Origin: Arenicola marina
Lineage: Eukaryota > Annelida > Polychaeta > Arenicolidae
Assembly: GCA_964019135.1 (NCBI GenBank)
Contig: OZ025256.1
Span: 2,976,001 to 3,040,000, forward strand
Length of the DNA: 64,000 bases
Direction: 5' to 3'
Under the pieces are notes generated by a model. That model searched no databases. It was not told the origin of the DNA and saw only the letters and a program-made list of their open reading frames with translations. The first letter of the stretch is position 1, and each line of letters begins with the position of its first letter. Below are positions 23,089 through 34,572 of this stretch, one piece after another. A program made the translations under genes and the position numbers.

Positions 23089-25065
23089 GTCAAGACTACC
23101 TACTGTCTGAACTTTCAGGCTACACTTTCACTAGTTTCAGTGTTGAAACTTGATACTGACAGTGATGATACTGACACTGAAGTGATTAAACTCGGAACAC
23201 TCACTCAGTTGGCATTAGGTCTTGGTTTCAGCCTGTATTTCATATTAGGTTTCTAAAAGGCAGTGGATATTTTACGGTTAGGCCTAGTGGTTACCTTTTG
23301 TGTGAGGCTATTTTGCCGGCTCTAGCCACTGATGTTTTTTTGCTATTTTAACATCGGGTTTCAATGCTGGCACTGAGACACAGCTGGGAGAATATTTATC
23401 TATTCATTGTTTCAACACAATGGAAATACAATAGGTACATTTAAAAATACTGACTAATCTGGATGTATACTGGGGTTAAATATCACATTAAGCATGTTAG
23501 GATAGATCTAGATTCATCCTTTCACTATTAAATTCTTCAAAATATTCAGAACTGTTTCTCATTTGTATCTGTTGGCAAGGCGTTTTACAACATCTAATCT
23601 GGACATCATATTTATGTTTGGTGTGTGCTGGTACCTGTAGATGTAGCCTAGTTCCCAAACTTTACAGCTGTAAATTTTATGTGATAGAGGGTACTGCTGT
23701 TGTTGTGAACTTTAAAGTATGCTCAAACCTCTTATTGAAGACCAATGACCAGAAAGCCAGGTGTAACTTGATATAACCAGCCTGCCATCAACCCTGATAC
23801 TAACTAGCTGTAACTACAATAGGTTAATCGGGCCAGACAAAAACGGTCATTAATAACTTCAAAAGACCCTTTGATTCTGTAATGATTATAACATAAAAGC
23901 TATTTGAAATTTGTGCAATGTACCCAAAGACATCACACCTTTAGGGTTGATGCTTGAAAGTGACTATCAGTGTTAATTGTTTGTGTGTTAATAGTCAGCA
24001 GGCGACTTATCACAACAAGAGAGTGGGGTGAAAATAATTAAAATGGTGAGGCTTCGCAGTCCAATTGGTCGGATAAACGAGAGAAATAGGCACTTTGGTT
24101 GCAGAAAACCTGTGTTGGTGTTGGAAAGTGAATGTCAGATTAAAGAGGGCAATTAGCATTGTTGAAAACCGTTACAGGCATTGGTGTACACAAACAGCAT
24201 GCTGCATGCCACTCTGGTGGTGACATTTTGAGCCCACAATTTACAATCCCATGAACAGCTGCAGTTCTTGTCATCATATAAACTTGTGAATGCTAAGATT
24301 TTCTTCCAGGCCTTGTCACCCAAATGCCTTTTTTTTAGATGGGTCAACAGTGGCTGAGTGCCCACCAAAAAATTGGACCTGTCCACCCATCAGGCAGCCA
24401 GGCATGTCTCTGGCTTATACCCTACACTTTGTGCATGACATGTATCTGTTGACAGCATAACTTCCTTGCTTACTACAACCAACAAATCTTAAACCAACTA
24501 TGAGAATGAAGTGAATTCATAGTAGCCACATGAAACTTCTATCAAAATTAATAATAAGTTCGGATTATTAGATGCAAGTTAAATTAAAATTTTAGCTTAA
24601 ACCCTTATGGTTATTTATTTGCCTAAACAAATGAGCTTACCGGTAGTTTTATTGACAGTATTAAATCAGTCAAAAGAAAATGAATCTGAGCTGTATTGTT
24701 AAATGCTATGTTATTCATATCATTAATCTACCAGTACTTTCTATATTGTTCTGTGATATTATACAATTTGATACTGTATCTTGCTGAGATTTAAGTAAAG
24801 GCCTAGATTTAGTTAACAATATTAAAAAAAAAGAGGAAAAAAGTTAACAATATGTGAAACATGCTCCATTCTTCTGATATGCATTATGAGAGAATAGTGG
24901 TGGAGTTCAGTATTATTTATCTATATGATCTGAGATGTTTTGTTGACAAAAACAAGAAAGTAAATATATCTTAGTCACCAGTTAGCTCAGGGAGGTGTAT
25001 ATTTGGCTCATGACATTATATTATCTTATGGATATATTTTTATTGACAATAGATTGATGTTTATA
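23089..25065. other. Non-coding stretch
   Basis: AT-rich, short ORFs only, with no recognised exon or element. Confidence 0.45.
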
Positions 25066-25083
25066 ACTATATATATATATATA

Positions 25084-25129
<46 letters not shown>
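25066..25129. repeat. (TA)n microsatellite
   Basis: About 60 bases of alternating TA with one interruption (ATCTATA). A similar run occurs at 61740-61800. Confidence 0.95.
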
Positions 25130-25131
<2 letters not shown>

Positions 25132-25897
25132 AGATTTACCAGTTGTATATATTTTGTTAAACAAATACTAGCGTATAGGATGATGATTATGAATCTGGGC
25201 TATCTAAATAACAGTATCTTAATCAGGAGGAAGTAAGATGCTATGTATACTCATTGTCACAAAAAGTGATTAACAACTGCTATTGCAAGGGCCATTTTCA
25301 CTCTCCCATGATATCTATATGATCTCACTGGTGAAATATTCGTTGCCAGTGAGCCTGCTACAGATACTGTGCAATGAGTTGCCATCGGGTTCTTGTAACC
25401 TGGTGACCAGGAACAGAAGTAATCTATCAATTTACAGTATAATTGCAATGACTCACAGTCCGACAGCTAACCAGTAACTGGTAGTGCTCTGAAGGCTTTG
25501 TATACCACTGTGCACAGGATCCTGGAAAAGTGTGACCTCATCATAGCTGTTTTTTGGTCTATTAACATGAAAACCATGTACTTACGACCATATGGACATT
25601 TCACTGAACAGTTGAAGCTGGTTGCTATATCGTGGGATGATACCGATGAAAGACACTCCTAGTTCATGGTTTTATTTACATGCCAATTAAGTATAATTTG
25701 TATATAATGACCACCGCCATCTGTTTGCAGAGCTGGCTGATCCTTGCCGTCATTCACACAGTCTAATGTGGACATAAATGGCATAACCAACTTCAGATCT
25801 TTTGTTGGTGTGTAACCGTAAAAGATTGTATTGTGTATATTTACTCTGGTGAGTAATTCAGAACGTCTCTTCCGGATCTTACCGGTATATATAGGAT
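25130..25897. other. Non-coding stretch
   Basis: Nothing recognised beyond short ORFs of 64 codons or less. Confidence 0.4.
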
Positions 25898-25911
25898 CTC
25901 AATGGACTACC

Positions 25912-26029
25912 CACCTAATCTGGGGCATGTTTCATTCCTTCATCCTTCATCGTCTCGGGAGGTTCCTTGGCCCAATTTAGCCTGTATGTGCACAAAAGTG
26001 GCCTAAAACACCAACATTCCATTCCATTC
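25912..26029 (+). mobile_element. SINE-B, 5'-truncated, with 14-bp target duplication
   Basis: It carries the SINE-B body (CACCTAATCTGGGGCATG, GTGCACAAAAGTGGCCTAAA) and an ATTCC tail, but lacks the tRNA-like head seen at 50810. Identical 14-base flanks CTCAATGGACTACC lie at 25898-25911 and 26030-26043. Confidence 0.88.
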
Positions 26030-26280
26030 CTCAATGGACTACCACTCGTGGGGGGAGGGGGCGGGGCTACTGATGGAAACGCAGCTATCTCCTTGGCCGC
26101 GATATCCATGTTAATGCCGAAGGAATCACTCGTAAAGGACTACTTGTCGCGACTGCTTGTATCTACAATTGGCGCCGGAGTAATTGGCTTCGTTCGCCGG
26201 ATGGGATTATGATGGGTGGGCACGGTGGAAGGTAGAGGGGGGGTGGGGGGGGGGGGGGTCACGAGAGACAAGCTTGGACC

Positions 26281-29200
26281 TCCGTGTCAATGGCCTGAGT
26301 CATCCTGGGACCTGACTAGAAGTCTTTCATGTCAATGGTCTGTGTCATCCTGGGACCTGACTAGAAGTCTTCAGTGTCAATGGCCTGAGTCATCCTGGGA
26401 CCTGACTAGAAGTCTTCCATGTCAATGACCTGAGTCATCCTGGGACCTGACTAGAAGTCTTCCATGTCAATGGCCTGAGTCATCCTGGGACCTGACTAGA
26501 AGTCTTCAGTGTCAATGGCCTGAGTCATCCTGGGACCTGACTAGAAGTCTTCCGTGTCAATGGCCTGAGTCATCCTGGGACCTGACTAGAAGTCTTTCGT
26601 GTCAATGGTCTGTGTCATCCTGGGACCTGACCAGAAGTCTTCCGTGTCAATGGCCTGAGTCATCCTGGGACCTGACTAGAAGTCTTCTATGTCAATGGTC
26701 TGTGTCATCCTGGGACCTGACTAGAAGTCTTCAGTGTCAATGGCCTGAGTCATCCTGGGACCTGACTAGAAGTCTTCCATGTCAATGACCTGAGTCATCC
26801 TGGGACCTGACTAGAAGTCTTCCATGTCAATGACCTGAGTCATCCTGGGACCTGACTAGAAGTCTTCCGTGTCAATGGCCTGAGTCATCCTGGGACCTGA
26901 CTAGAAGTCTTCTATGTCAATGGTCTGTGTCATCCTGGGACCTGACTAGAAGTCTTCCGTGTCAATGGCCTGAGTCATCCTGGGACCTGACTAGAAGTCT
27001 TCTATGTCAATGGTCTGTGTCATCCTGGGACCTGACTAGAAGTCTTTCATGTCAATGGTCTGTGTCATCCTGGGACCTGACTAGAAGTCTTCAGTGTCAA
27101 TGGCCTGAGTCATCCTGGGACCTGACTAGAAGTCTTCCATGTCAATGACCTGAGTCATCCTGGGACCTGACTAGAAGTCTTCCATGTCAATGACCTGAGT
27201 CATCCTGGGACCTGACTAGAAGTCTTCAGTGTCAATGGCCTGAGTCATCCTGGGACCTGACTAGAAGTCTTCCGTGTCAATGGCCTGATTCATCCTGGGA
27301 CCTGACTAGAAGTCTTCCGTGTCAATGGCCTGAGTCATCCTGGGACCTGACTAGAAGTCTTCTATGTCAATGGTCTGTGTCATCCTGGGACCTGACTAGA
27401 AGTCTTTCATGTCAATGGCCTGAGTCATCCTGGGACCTGACTAGAAGTCTTCCATGTCAATGACCTGAGTCATCCTGGGACCTGACTAGAAGTCTTCAGT
27501 GTCAATGGCCTGATTCATCCTGGGACCTGACTAGAAGTCTTCCGTGTCAATGGCCTGAGTCATCCTGGGACCTGACTAGAAGTCTTCTATGTCAATGGTC
27601 TGTGTCGTCCTGGGACCTGACTAGAAGTCTTTCATGTCAATGGTCTGTGTCATCCTGGGACCTGACTAGAAGTCTTCCATGTCAATGACCTGAGTCATCC
27701 TGGGACCTGACTAGAAGTCTTCCATGTCAATGACCTGAGTCATCCTGGGACCTGACTAGAAGTCTTCCATGTCAATGACCTGAGTCATCCTGGGACCTGA
27801 CTAGAAGTCTTCCATGTCAATGACCTGAGTCATCCTGGGACCTGACTAGAAGTCTTCAGTGTCAATGGCCTGAGTCATCCTGGGACCTGACTAGAAGTCT
27901 TCCGTGTCAATGGCCTGAGTCATCCTGGGACCTGACTAGAAGTCTTCTATGTCAATGGTCTGTGTCGTCCTGGGACCTGACTAGAAGTCTTTCATGTCAA
28001 TGGTCTGTGTCATCCTGGGACCTGACTAGAAGTCTTCCATGTCAATGACCTGAGTCATCCTGGGACCTGACTAGAAGTCTTCCATGTCAATGACCTGAGT
28101 CATCCTGGGACCTGACTAGAAGTCTTCAGTGTCAATGGCCTGAGTCATCCTGGGACCTGACTAGAAGTCTTCCGTGTCAATGGCCTGAGTCAGCCTGGGA
28201 CCTGACTAGAAGTCTTCCATGTCAATGGCCTGCATGAGTCATCCTGGGACCTGACTAGAAGTCTTCAGTGTCAATGGCCTGAGTCATTCTGGGACCTGAC
28301 TAGAAGTCTTCCATGTCAATGGCCTGCATGAGTCATCCTGGGACCTGACTAGAAGTCTTCAGTGTCAATGGCCTGAGTCATTCTGGGACCTGACTAGAAG
28401 TCTTCCGTGTCAATGGCCTGAGTCATCCTGGGACCTGACTAGAAGTCTTCCGTGTCAATGGCCTGAGTCATCCTGGGACCTGACTAGAAGTCTTCCATGT
28501 CAATGGCCTGCATGAGTCATCCTGGGACCTGACTAGAAGTCTTCAGTGTCAATGGCCTGAGTCATCCTGGGACCTGACTAGAACTTTTCCATGTCAATGG
28601 CCTGAGTCATTCTGGGACCTGACTAGAAGTCTTCCATGTCAATGGCCTGCATGAGTCATCCTGGGACCTGACTAGAAGTCTTCAGTGTCAATGGCCTGAG
28701 TCATCCTGGAACCTGACTAGAAGTCTTCCGTGTCAATGGCCTGAGTCATCCTGGGACCTGACTAGAAGTCTTCCATGTCAATGGCCTGCATGAGTCATCC
28801 TGGGACCTGACTAGAAGTCTTCAGTGTCAATGGCCTGAGTCATCCTGGGACCTGACTAGAAGTCTTCAGTGTCAATGGCCTGAGTCATCCTGGGACCTGA
28901 CTAGAAGTCTTCAGTGTCAATGGCCTGAGTCATCCTGAGACCTGACTAGAAGTCTTCCATGTCAATGGCCTGAGTCATTCTGGGACCTGACTAGAAGTCT
29001 TCCATGTCAATGGCCTGCATGAGTCATCCTGGGACCTGACTAGAAGTCTTCAGTGTCAATGGCCTGAGTCATCCTGGGACCTGACTAGAAGTCTTCCATG
29101 TCAATGGCCTGAGTCATCCTGGGACCTGACTAGAAGTCTTCCATGTCAGTGGCCTGAGTCATCCTGGGACCTGACTAGAAGTCTTCCATGTCAGTGGCCT

Positions 29201-32200
29201 GAGTCATCCTGGGACCTGACTAGAAGTCTTCAGTGTCAATGGCCTGAGTCATCCTGGGACCTGACTAGAAGTCTTCCATGTCAATGGCCTGAGTCATCCT
29301 GGGACCTGACTTGAAGCCTTCCATGTCAATGGCCTGAGTCATTCTGGGACCTGACTAGAAGTCTGCTGTGTCAATGGCCTGAGTCATCCTGGGACCTGAC
29401 TAGAAGTCTTCTGTGTCAATGGCCTGAGTCATCCTGGGACCTGACTAGAAGTCTTCCATGTCAATGGCCTGAGTCATTCTGGGACCTGACTAGAAGTCAT
29501 TCATGTCAATGGCCTGAGTCATCCTGGGATCTGACTAGAAGTCTTCCATGTCAATGGCCTGAGTCATCCTGGGACCTGACTAGAAGTCTTCTATGTCAAT
29601 GGCCTGAGTCATCCTGGGACCTGACTAGAAGTCTTCTGTGTCAATGGCCTGAGTCATTCTGGGACCTGACTAGAAGTCATTCATGTCAATGGCCTGAGTC
29701 ATCCTGGGATCTGACTAGAAGTCTTCCATGTCAATGGCCTGAGTCATCCTGGGACCTGACTAGAAGTCTTCTATGTCAATGGTCTGTGTCATCCTGGGAC
29801 CTGACTAGAAGTCTTCCGTGTCAATGGCCTGAGTCATCCTGGGACCTGACTAGAAGTCTTCTATGTCAATGGTCTGTGTCATCCTGGGACCTGACTAGAA
29901 GTCTTTCATGTCAATGGTCTGTGTCATCCTGGGACCTGACTAGAAGTCTTCAGTGTCAATGGCCTGAGTCATCCTGGGACCTGACTAGAAGTCTTCCATG
30001 TCAATGACCTGAGTCATCCTGGGACCTGACTAGAAGTCTTCCATGTCAATGACCTGAGTCATCCTGGGACCTGACTAGAAGTCTTCAGTGTCAATGGCCT
30101 GAGTCATCCTGGGACCTGACTAGAAGTCTTCCGTGTCAATGGCCTGAGTCATCCTGGGACCTGACTAGAAGTCTTCTATGTCAATGGTCTGTGTCATCCT
30201 GGGACCTGACTAGAAGTCTTTCATGTCAATGGCCTGAGTCATCCTGGGACCTGACTAGAAGTCTTCCATGTCAATGACCTGAGTCATCCTGGGACCTGAC
30301 TAGAAGTCTTCAGTGTCAATGGCCTGATTCATCCTGGGACCTGACTAGAAGTCTTCTATGTCAATGGTCTGTGTCGTCCTGGGACCTGACTAGAAGTCTT
30401 TCATGTCAATGGTCTGTGTCATCCTGGGACCTGACTAGAAGTCTTCCATGTCAATGACCTGAGTCATCCTGGGACCTGACTAGAAGTCTTCCATGTCAAT
30501 GACCTGAGTCATCCTGGGACCTGACTAGAAGTCTTCCATGTCAATGACCTGAGTCATCCTGGGACCTGACTAGAAGTCTTCCATGTCAATGACCTGAGTC
30601 ATCCTGGGACCTGACTAGAAGTCTTCAGTGTCAATGGCCTGAGTCATCCTGGGACCTGACTAGAAGTCTTCCGTGTCAATGGCCTGAGTCATCCTGGGAC
30701 CTGACTAGAAGTCTTCTATGTCAATGGTCTGTGTCGTCCTGGGACCTGACTAGAAGTCTTTCATGTCAATGGTCTGTGTCATCCTGGGACCTGACTAGAA
30801 GTCTTCCATGTCAATGACCTGAGTCATCCTGGGACCTGACTAGAAGTCTTCCATGTCAATGACCTGAGTCATCCTGGGACCTGACTAGAAGTCTTCAGTG
30901 TCAATGGCCTGAGTCATCCTGGGACCTGACTAGAAGTCTTCCGTGTCAATGGCCTGAGTCATCCTGGGACCTGACTAGAAGTCTTCCATGTCAATGGCCT
31001 GCATGAGTCATCCTGGGACCTGACTAGAAGTCTTCAGTGTCAATGGCCTGAGTCATTCTGGGACCTGACTAGAAGTCTTCCATGTCAATGGCCTGCATGA
31101 GTCATCCTGGGACCTGACTAGAAGTCTTCAGTGTCAATGGCCTGAGTCATTCTGGGACCTGACTAGAAGTCTTCCGTGTCAATGGCCTGAGTCATCCTGG
31201 GACCTGACTAGAAGTCTTCCGTGTCAATGGCCTGAGTCATCCTGGGACCTGACTAGAAGTCTTCCATGTCAATGGCCTGCATGAGTCATCCTGGGACCTG
31301 ACTAGAAGTCTTCAGTGTCAATGGCCTGAGTCATCCTGGGACCTGACTAGAACTTTTCCATGTCAATGGCCTGAGTCATTCTGGGACCTGACTAGAAGTC
31401 TTCCATGTCAATGGCCTGCATGAGTCATCCTGGGACCTGACTAGAAGTCTTCAGTGTCAATGGCCTGAGTCATCCTGGAACCTGACTAGAAGTCTTCCGT
31501 GTCAATGGCCTGAGTCATCCTGGGACCTGACTAGAAGTCTTCCATGTCAATGGCCTGCATGAGTCATCCTGGGACCTGACTAGAAGTCTTCAGTGTCAAT
31601 GGCCTGAGTCATCCTGGGACCTGACTAGAAGTCTTCAGTGTCAATGGCCTGAGTCATCCTGGGACCTGACTAGAAGTCTTCAGTGTCAATGGCCTGAGTC
31701 ATCCTGAGACCTGACTAGAAGTCTTCCATGTCAATGGCCTGAGTCATTCTGGGACCTGACTAGAAGTCTTCCATGTCAATGGCCTGCATGAGTCATCCTG
31801 GGACCTGACTAGAAGTCTTCAGTGTCAATGGCCTGAGTCATCCTGGGACCTGACTAGAAGTCTTCCATGTCAATGGCCTGAGTCATCCTGGGACCTGACT
31901 AGAAGTCTTCCATGTCAGTGGCCTGAGTCATCCTGGGACCTGACTAGAAGTCTTCCATGTCAGTGGCCTGAGTCATCCTGGGACCTGACTAGAAGTCTTC
32001 AGTGTCAATGGCCTGAGTCATCCTGGGACCTGACTAGAAGTCTTCCATGTCAATGGCCTGAGTCATCCTGGGACCTGACTTGAAGCCTTCCATGTCAATG
32101 GCCTGAGTCATTCTGGGACCTGACTAGAAGTCTGCTGTGTCAATGGCCTGAGTCATCCTGGGACCTGACTAGAAGTCTTCTGTGTCAATGGCCTGAGTCA

Positions 32201-33175
32201 TCCTGGGACCTGACTAGAAGTCTTCCATGTCAATGGCCTGAGTCATTCTGGGACCTGACTAGAAGTCATTCATGTCAATGGCCTGAGTCATCCTGGGATC
32301 TGACTAGAAGTCTTCCATGTCAATGGCCTGAGTCATCCTGGGACCTGACTAGAAGTCTTCTATGTCAATGGCCTGAGTCATCCTGGGACCTGACTAGAAG
32401 TCTTCTGTGTCAATGGCCTGAGTCATTCTGGGACCTGACTAGAAGCCTTCCATGTCAATGGCCTGAGTCATCCTGGGACCTGACTAGAAGTCTTCTGTGT
32501 CAATGGCCTGAGTCATCCTGGAACCTCACTAGAAGTCTTCCATGTCAATGGCCTGAGTCATCCTGGGACCTCACTAGAAGTCTTCCATGTCAATGGCCTG
32601 GGTCATCCTGGGATCTGACTAGAAATATTCCATGTCAATGGCCTGAGTCATCCTGGGACCTGACTAGAAGTCTTCTGTATCAATGGCCTGAGTCATTCTG
32701 GGACCTGACTAGAAGTCTTCTAAGTCAGTGGCCTGAGTCATCCTGGGACCTGACTAGAAGTCTTCTAAGTCAGTGACTAGAAGTCTTCTCTGTCAATGGC
32801 CTGAGTCATCCTTGGACCTGACTAGCAGTCTTCCATGTCAATGGCCTGAGTCATCCTGGGACCTGACTAGAAGTCTTCTCTGTCAATGGCCTGAGTCATC
32901 CTGGGACCTGACTAGAAGTCTTCAGTGTCCATGATCTGAGTCATCCTGGGACCTGACTAGAAGTCTTCTATGTCAATGGCCTGAGGCATTCTTTGGACCT
33001 GACTAGCAGTCTTCTCTGTCAATGGCCTGAGTCATCCTGGGACCTCACTAGAAGTCTTCTCTGTCAATGGCCTGAGTCATCCTGGGACCTGACTAGAAGT
33101 CTTCAGTGTCCATGATCTGAGTCATTCTGGGACCTGACTAGAAGTCTTCTCTGTCAATGGCCTTAGTCATCCTGC
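26281..33175. repeat. 45-bp minisatellite, about 150 units (6.9 kb)
   Basis: The unit consists of GTCAATGGCCTGAGTCATCC, then TGGGACCTGACTAGAAGTCT, then a variable TCCAT, TCCGT, TTCAT, TCAGT or TCTAT junction. Most units carry TGAGTCA, the AP-1 consensus; a sub-variant reads TGTGTCA. Some units carry an extra CATG (CCTGCATGAGTC), making 49 bp. A long block is duplicated within the array: about 26910-29768 recurs as 29769-32440, with the same order of variants. Degeneration is greatest at the right end (32500-33175). One frame encodes a 15-residue repeat (SSWDLTRSLPCQWPE) but is cut by TGA in variants reading CAATGACC, so it is not a gene. Confidence 0.97.
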
Positions 33176-33554
33176 GTCGTATTATGTGGATGAGGGCTTT
33201 GCAGTGAAATCAAACTCGCTTATCTATGTCTACGCTTATGTCATCTTATATATAGTTATATGTATGTGTAGTGTGCATATATGCATTCGCTATCGTGGAT
33301 AACTGCTGATTTCCTACTTGGTGCAAAAACAGAAACAGCAATCGAGGAGTGAATCTTTATGAGGACATTTAGGTCATGTGGGTTGAGCCCGTTGCTCAGC
33401 GCGGCTGGTATATAATATATCATGATATATCTGCTGACATGATCCAATGATAGCGTAACCCGCAATAACCTGCTAGCTGTGGCGAACACTCGCAGTCTCT
33501 TCCGCGAAAGCGATATGCGGGGTTTGGTTTGATTGACAGTTTTTGACGTCCATC
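33176..33554. other. Non-coding stretch right of the large array
   Basis: No gene or element recognised; short ORFs only. Confidence 0.4.
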
Positions 33555-33668
33555 TGATTGGTGAGTGAGGGTGGCGGGATTGGTGAGTGAGGGTGGCGGG
33601 AGTCGTGAGTGAAGGTGGCGGGATTGGTGAATGAGGGTTGCGGGATTGGTGAGTGAGGGTGGCTGCGG
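33555..33668. repeat. 22-bp minisatellite, about 5 units
   Basis: The unit TTGGTGAGTGAGGGTGGCGG is repeated about five times with small changes. Minus-strand proline/serine-rich ORFs here are by-products of the repeat. Confidence 0.9.
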
Positions 33669-33888
33669 GCTGGAATATATGGTGAGGAAAAAATGTCGGG
33701 CATCGTGAATGATATGTTTAGCCATGTACTACTACTACACAGACAGCCAGACTCCTCATACACTGGTGGTTTCCTCACACACACACAACTCTCGACAGAC
33801 ACTGGCCATAATCTGTTAAAAAACGCCTCATTCACTTGCATTTTGCCCCCCTCGTGTACTACGGCCATAAAACCGTAGAACTCTTGTT

Positions 33889-34335
33889 TTGTCTACAGAT
33901 AGTGTCTACAGTGAACCACTCATTGCTGCACCTCGACGGACTCTTCTGATCAGGGGAACCACCTGCCTGGTGTACACACGTGGCCAGCGGCAGCTCTACG
34001 CGTTACATGGGTACTGCCCATGTGGATTCAGTTTGCAGCTCCGTCCGCGCGAACGCCGTGAAAGTAACCGCCGTCAGAGAGGATAGCGGCCGGGAAATAT
34101 GCCTCGGCCGTTACATTGGACAATCCTGTTTCCATCATAAGAGGAGGTGATGCCTCCTCCTCCCCCGGCCCATGGCTCTCATTGAGGAGCGGACGGGCTG
34201 CGTGTGGCTACGTGACATACTCCCGACCATGATCGACTACTTTCCCAGCAGTGTTTGGCTGATAGAAAGCCACAAAGCTTGATACGAAACTAAATAGGAA
34301 AATAGCGTAAACGAAACTAAAACACGAACCGTAAG
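33889..34335 (+). promoter_or_regulatory. GC-rich upstream region of the PAG1-like gene
   Basis: GC content and CpG density rise from about 33930. ACATTGGACAATCC near 34113 contains an ATTGG (inverted CCAAT) word, and a short hairpin GAGGAGG...CCTCCTC lies at about 34141-34159. No TATA box is evident. This is the likely promoter and 5' leader; the transcription start is not defined. Confidence 0.35.
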
Positions 34336-34572
34336 ATGACTTTGGCGGATCAGGCGCAGCCCATGTGGCTGGCGGTCAGCAGCCACGCCCCCGTGGTTGC
34401 CATAGCGACTGGCGCCATTGCCGTGGTGATCCTGGTGCTGGTGGTGGGTCTGTGCTCGTGCTTCAAGGCGAGTAAGCCGCCCGCGGATCCAGAGAGGCCG
34501 GGAGAGGACAACCTCCGGCTGAAGGAACCCAGAACTGATCCAGACAAACAGCGACACTCAAACACTTCGAAG
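34336..34572 (+). CDS. PAG1-like exon 1: ectodomain, membrane helix, Cys-Ser-Cys
   Basis: 79 codons, ending in phase 0 before GTGAGT. Starts MTLADQAQPMWLAVSSH; the hydrophobic helix runs APVVAIATG to VVGLC. The start is the first ATG of this frame after an upstream stop; M10 is an alternative. Confidence 0.85.

Noticed and set aside
26927..30007. 73-codon ORFs with a 15-residue repeat (SSWDLTRSLPCQWPE) in the 45-bp array
   Set aside because: The unit length is a multiple of three, so open frames arise automatically. Variant units reading CAATGACC put TGA in the same frame, and the 49-bp units shift it. There is no start or splice context.
33420..33868. Ser/Pro/His-rich minus-strand ORFs
   Set aside because: They come from the 22-bp minisatellite at 33555-33668.
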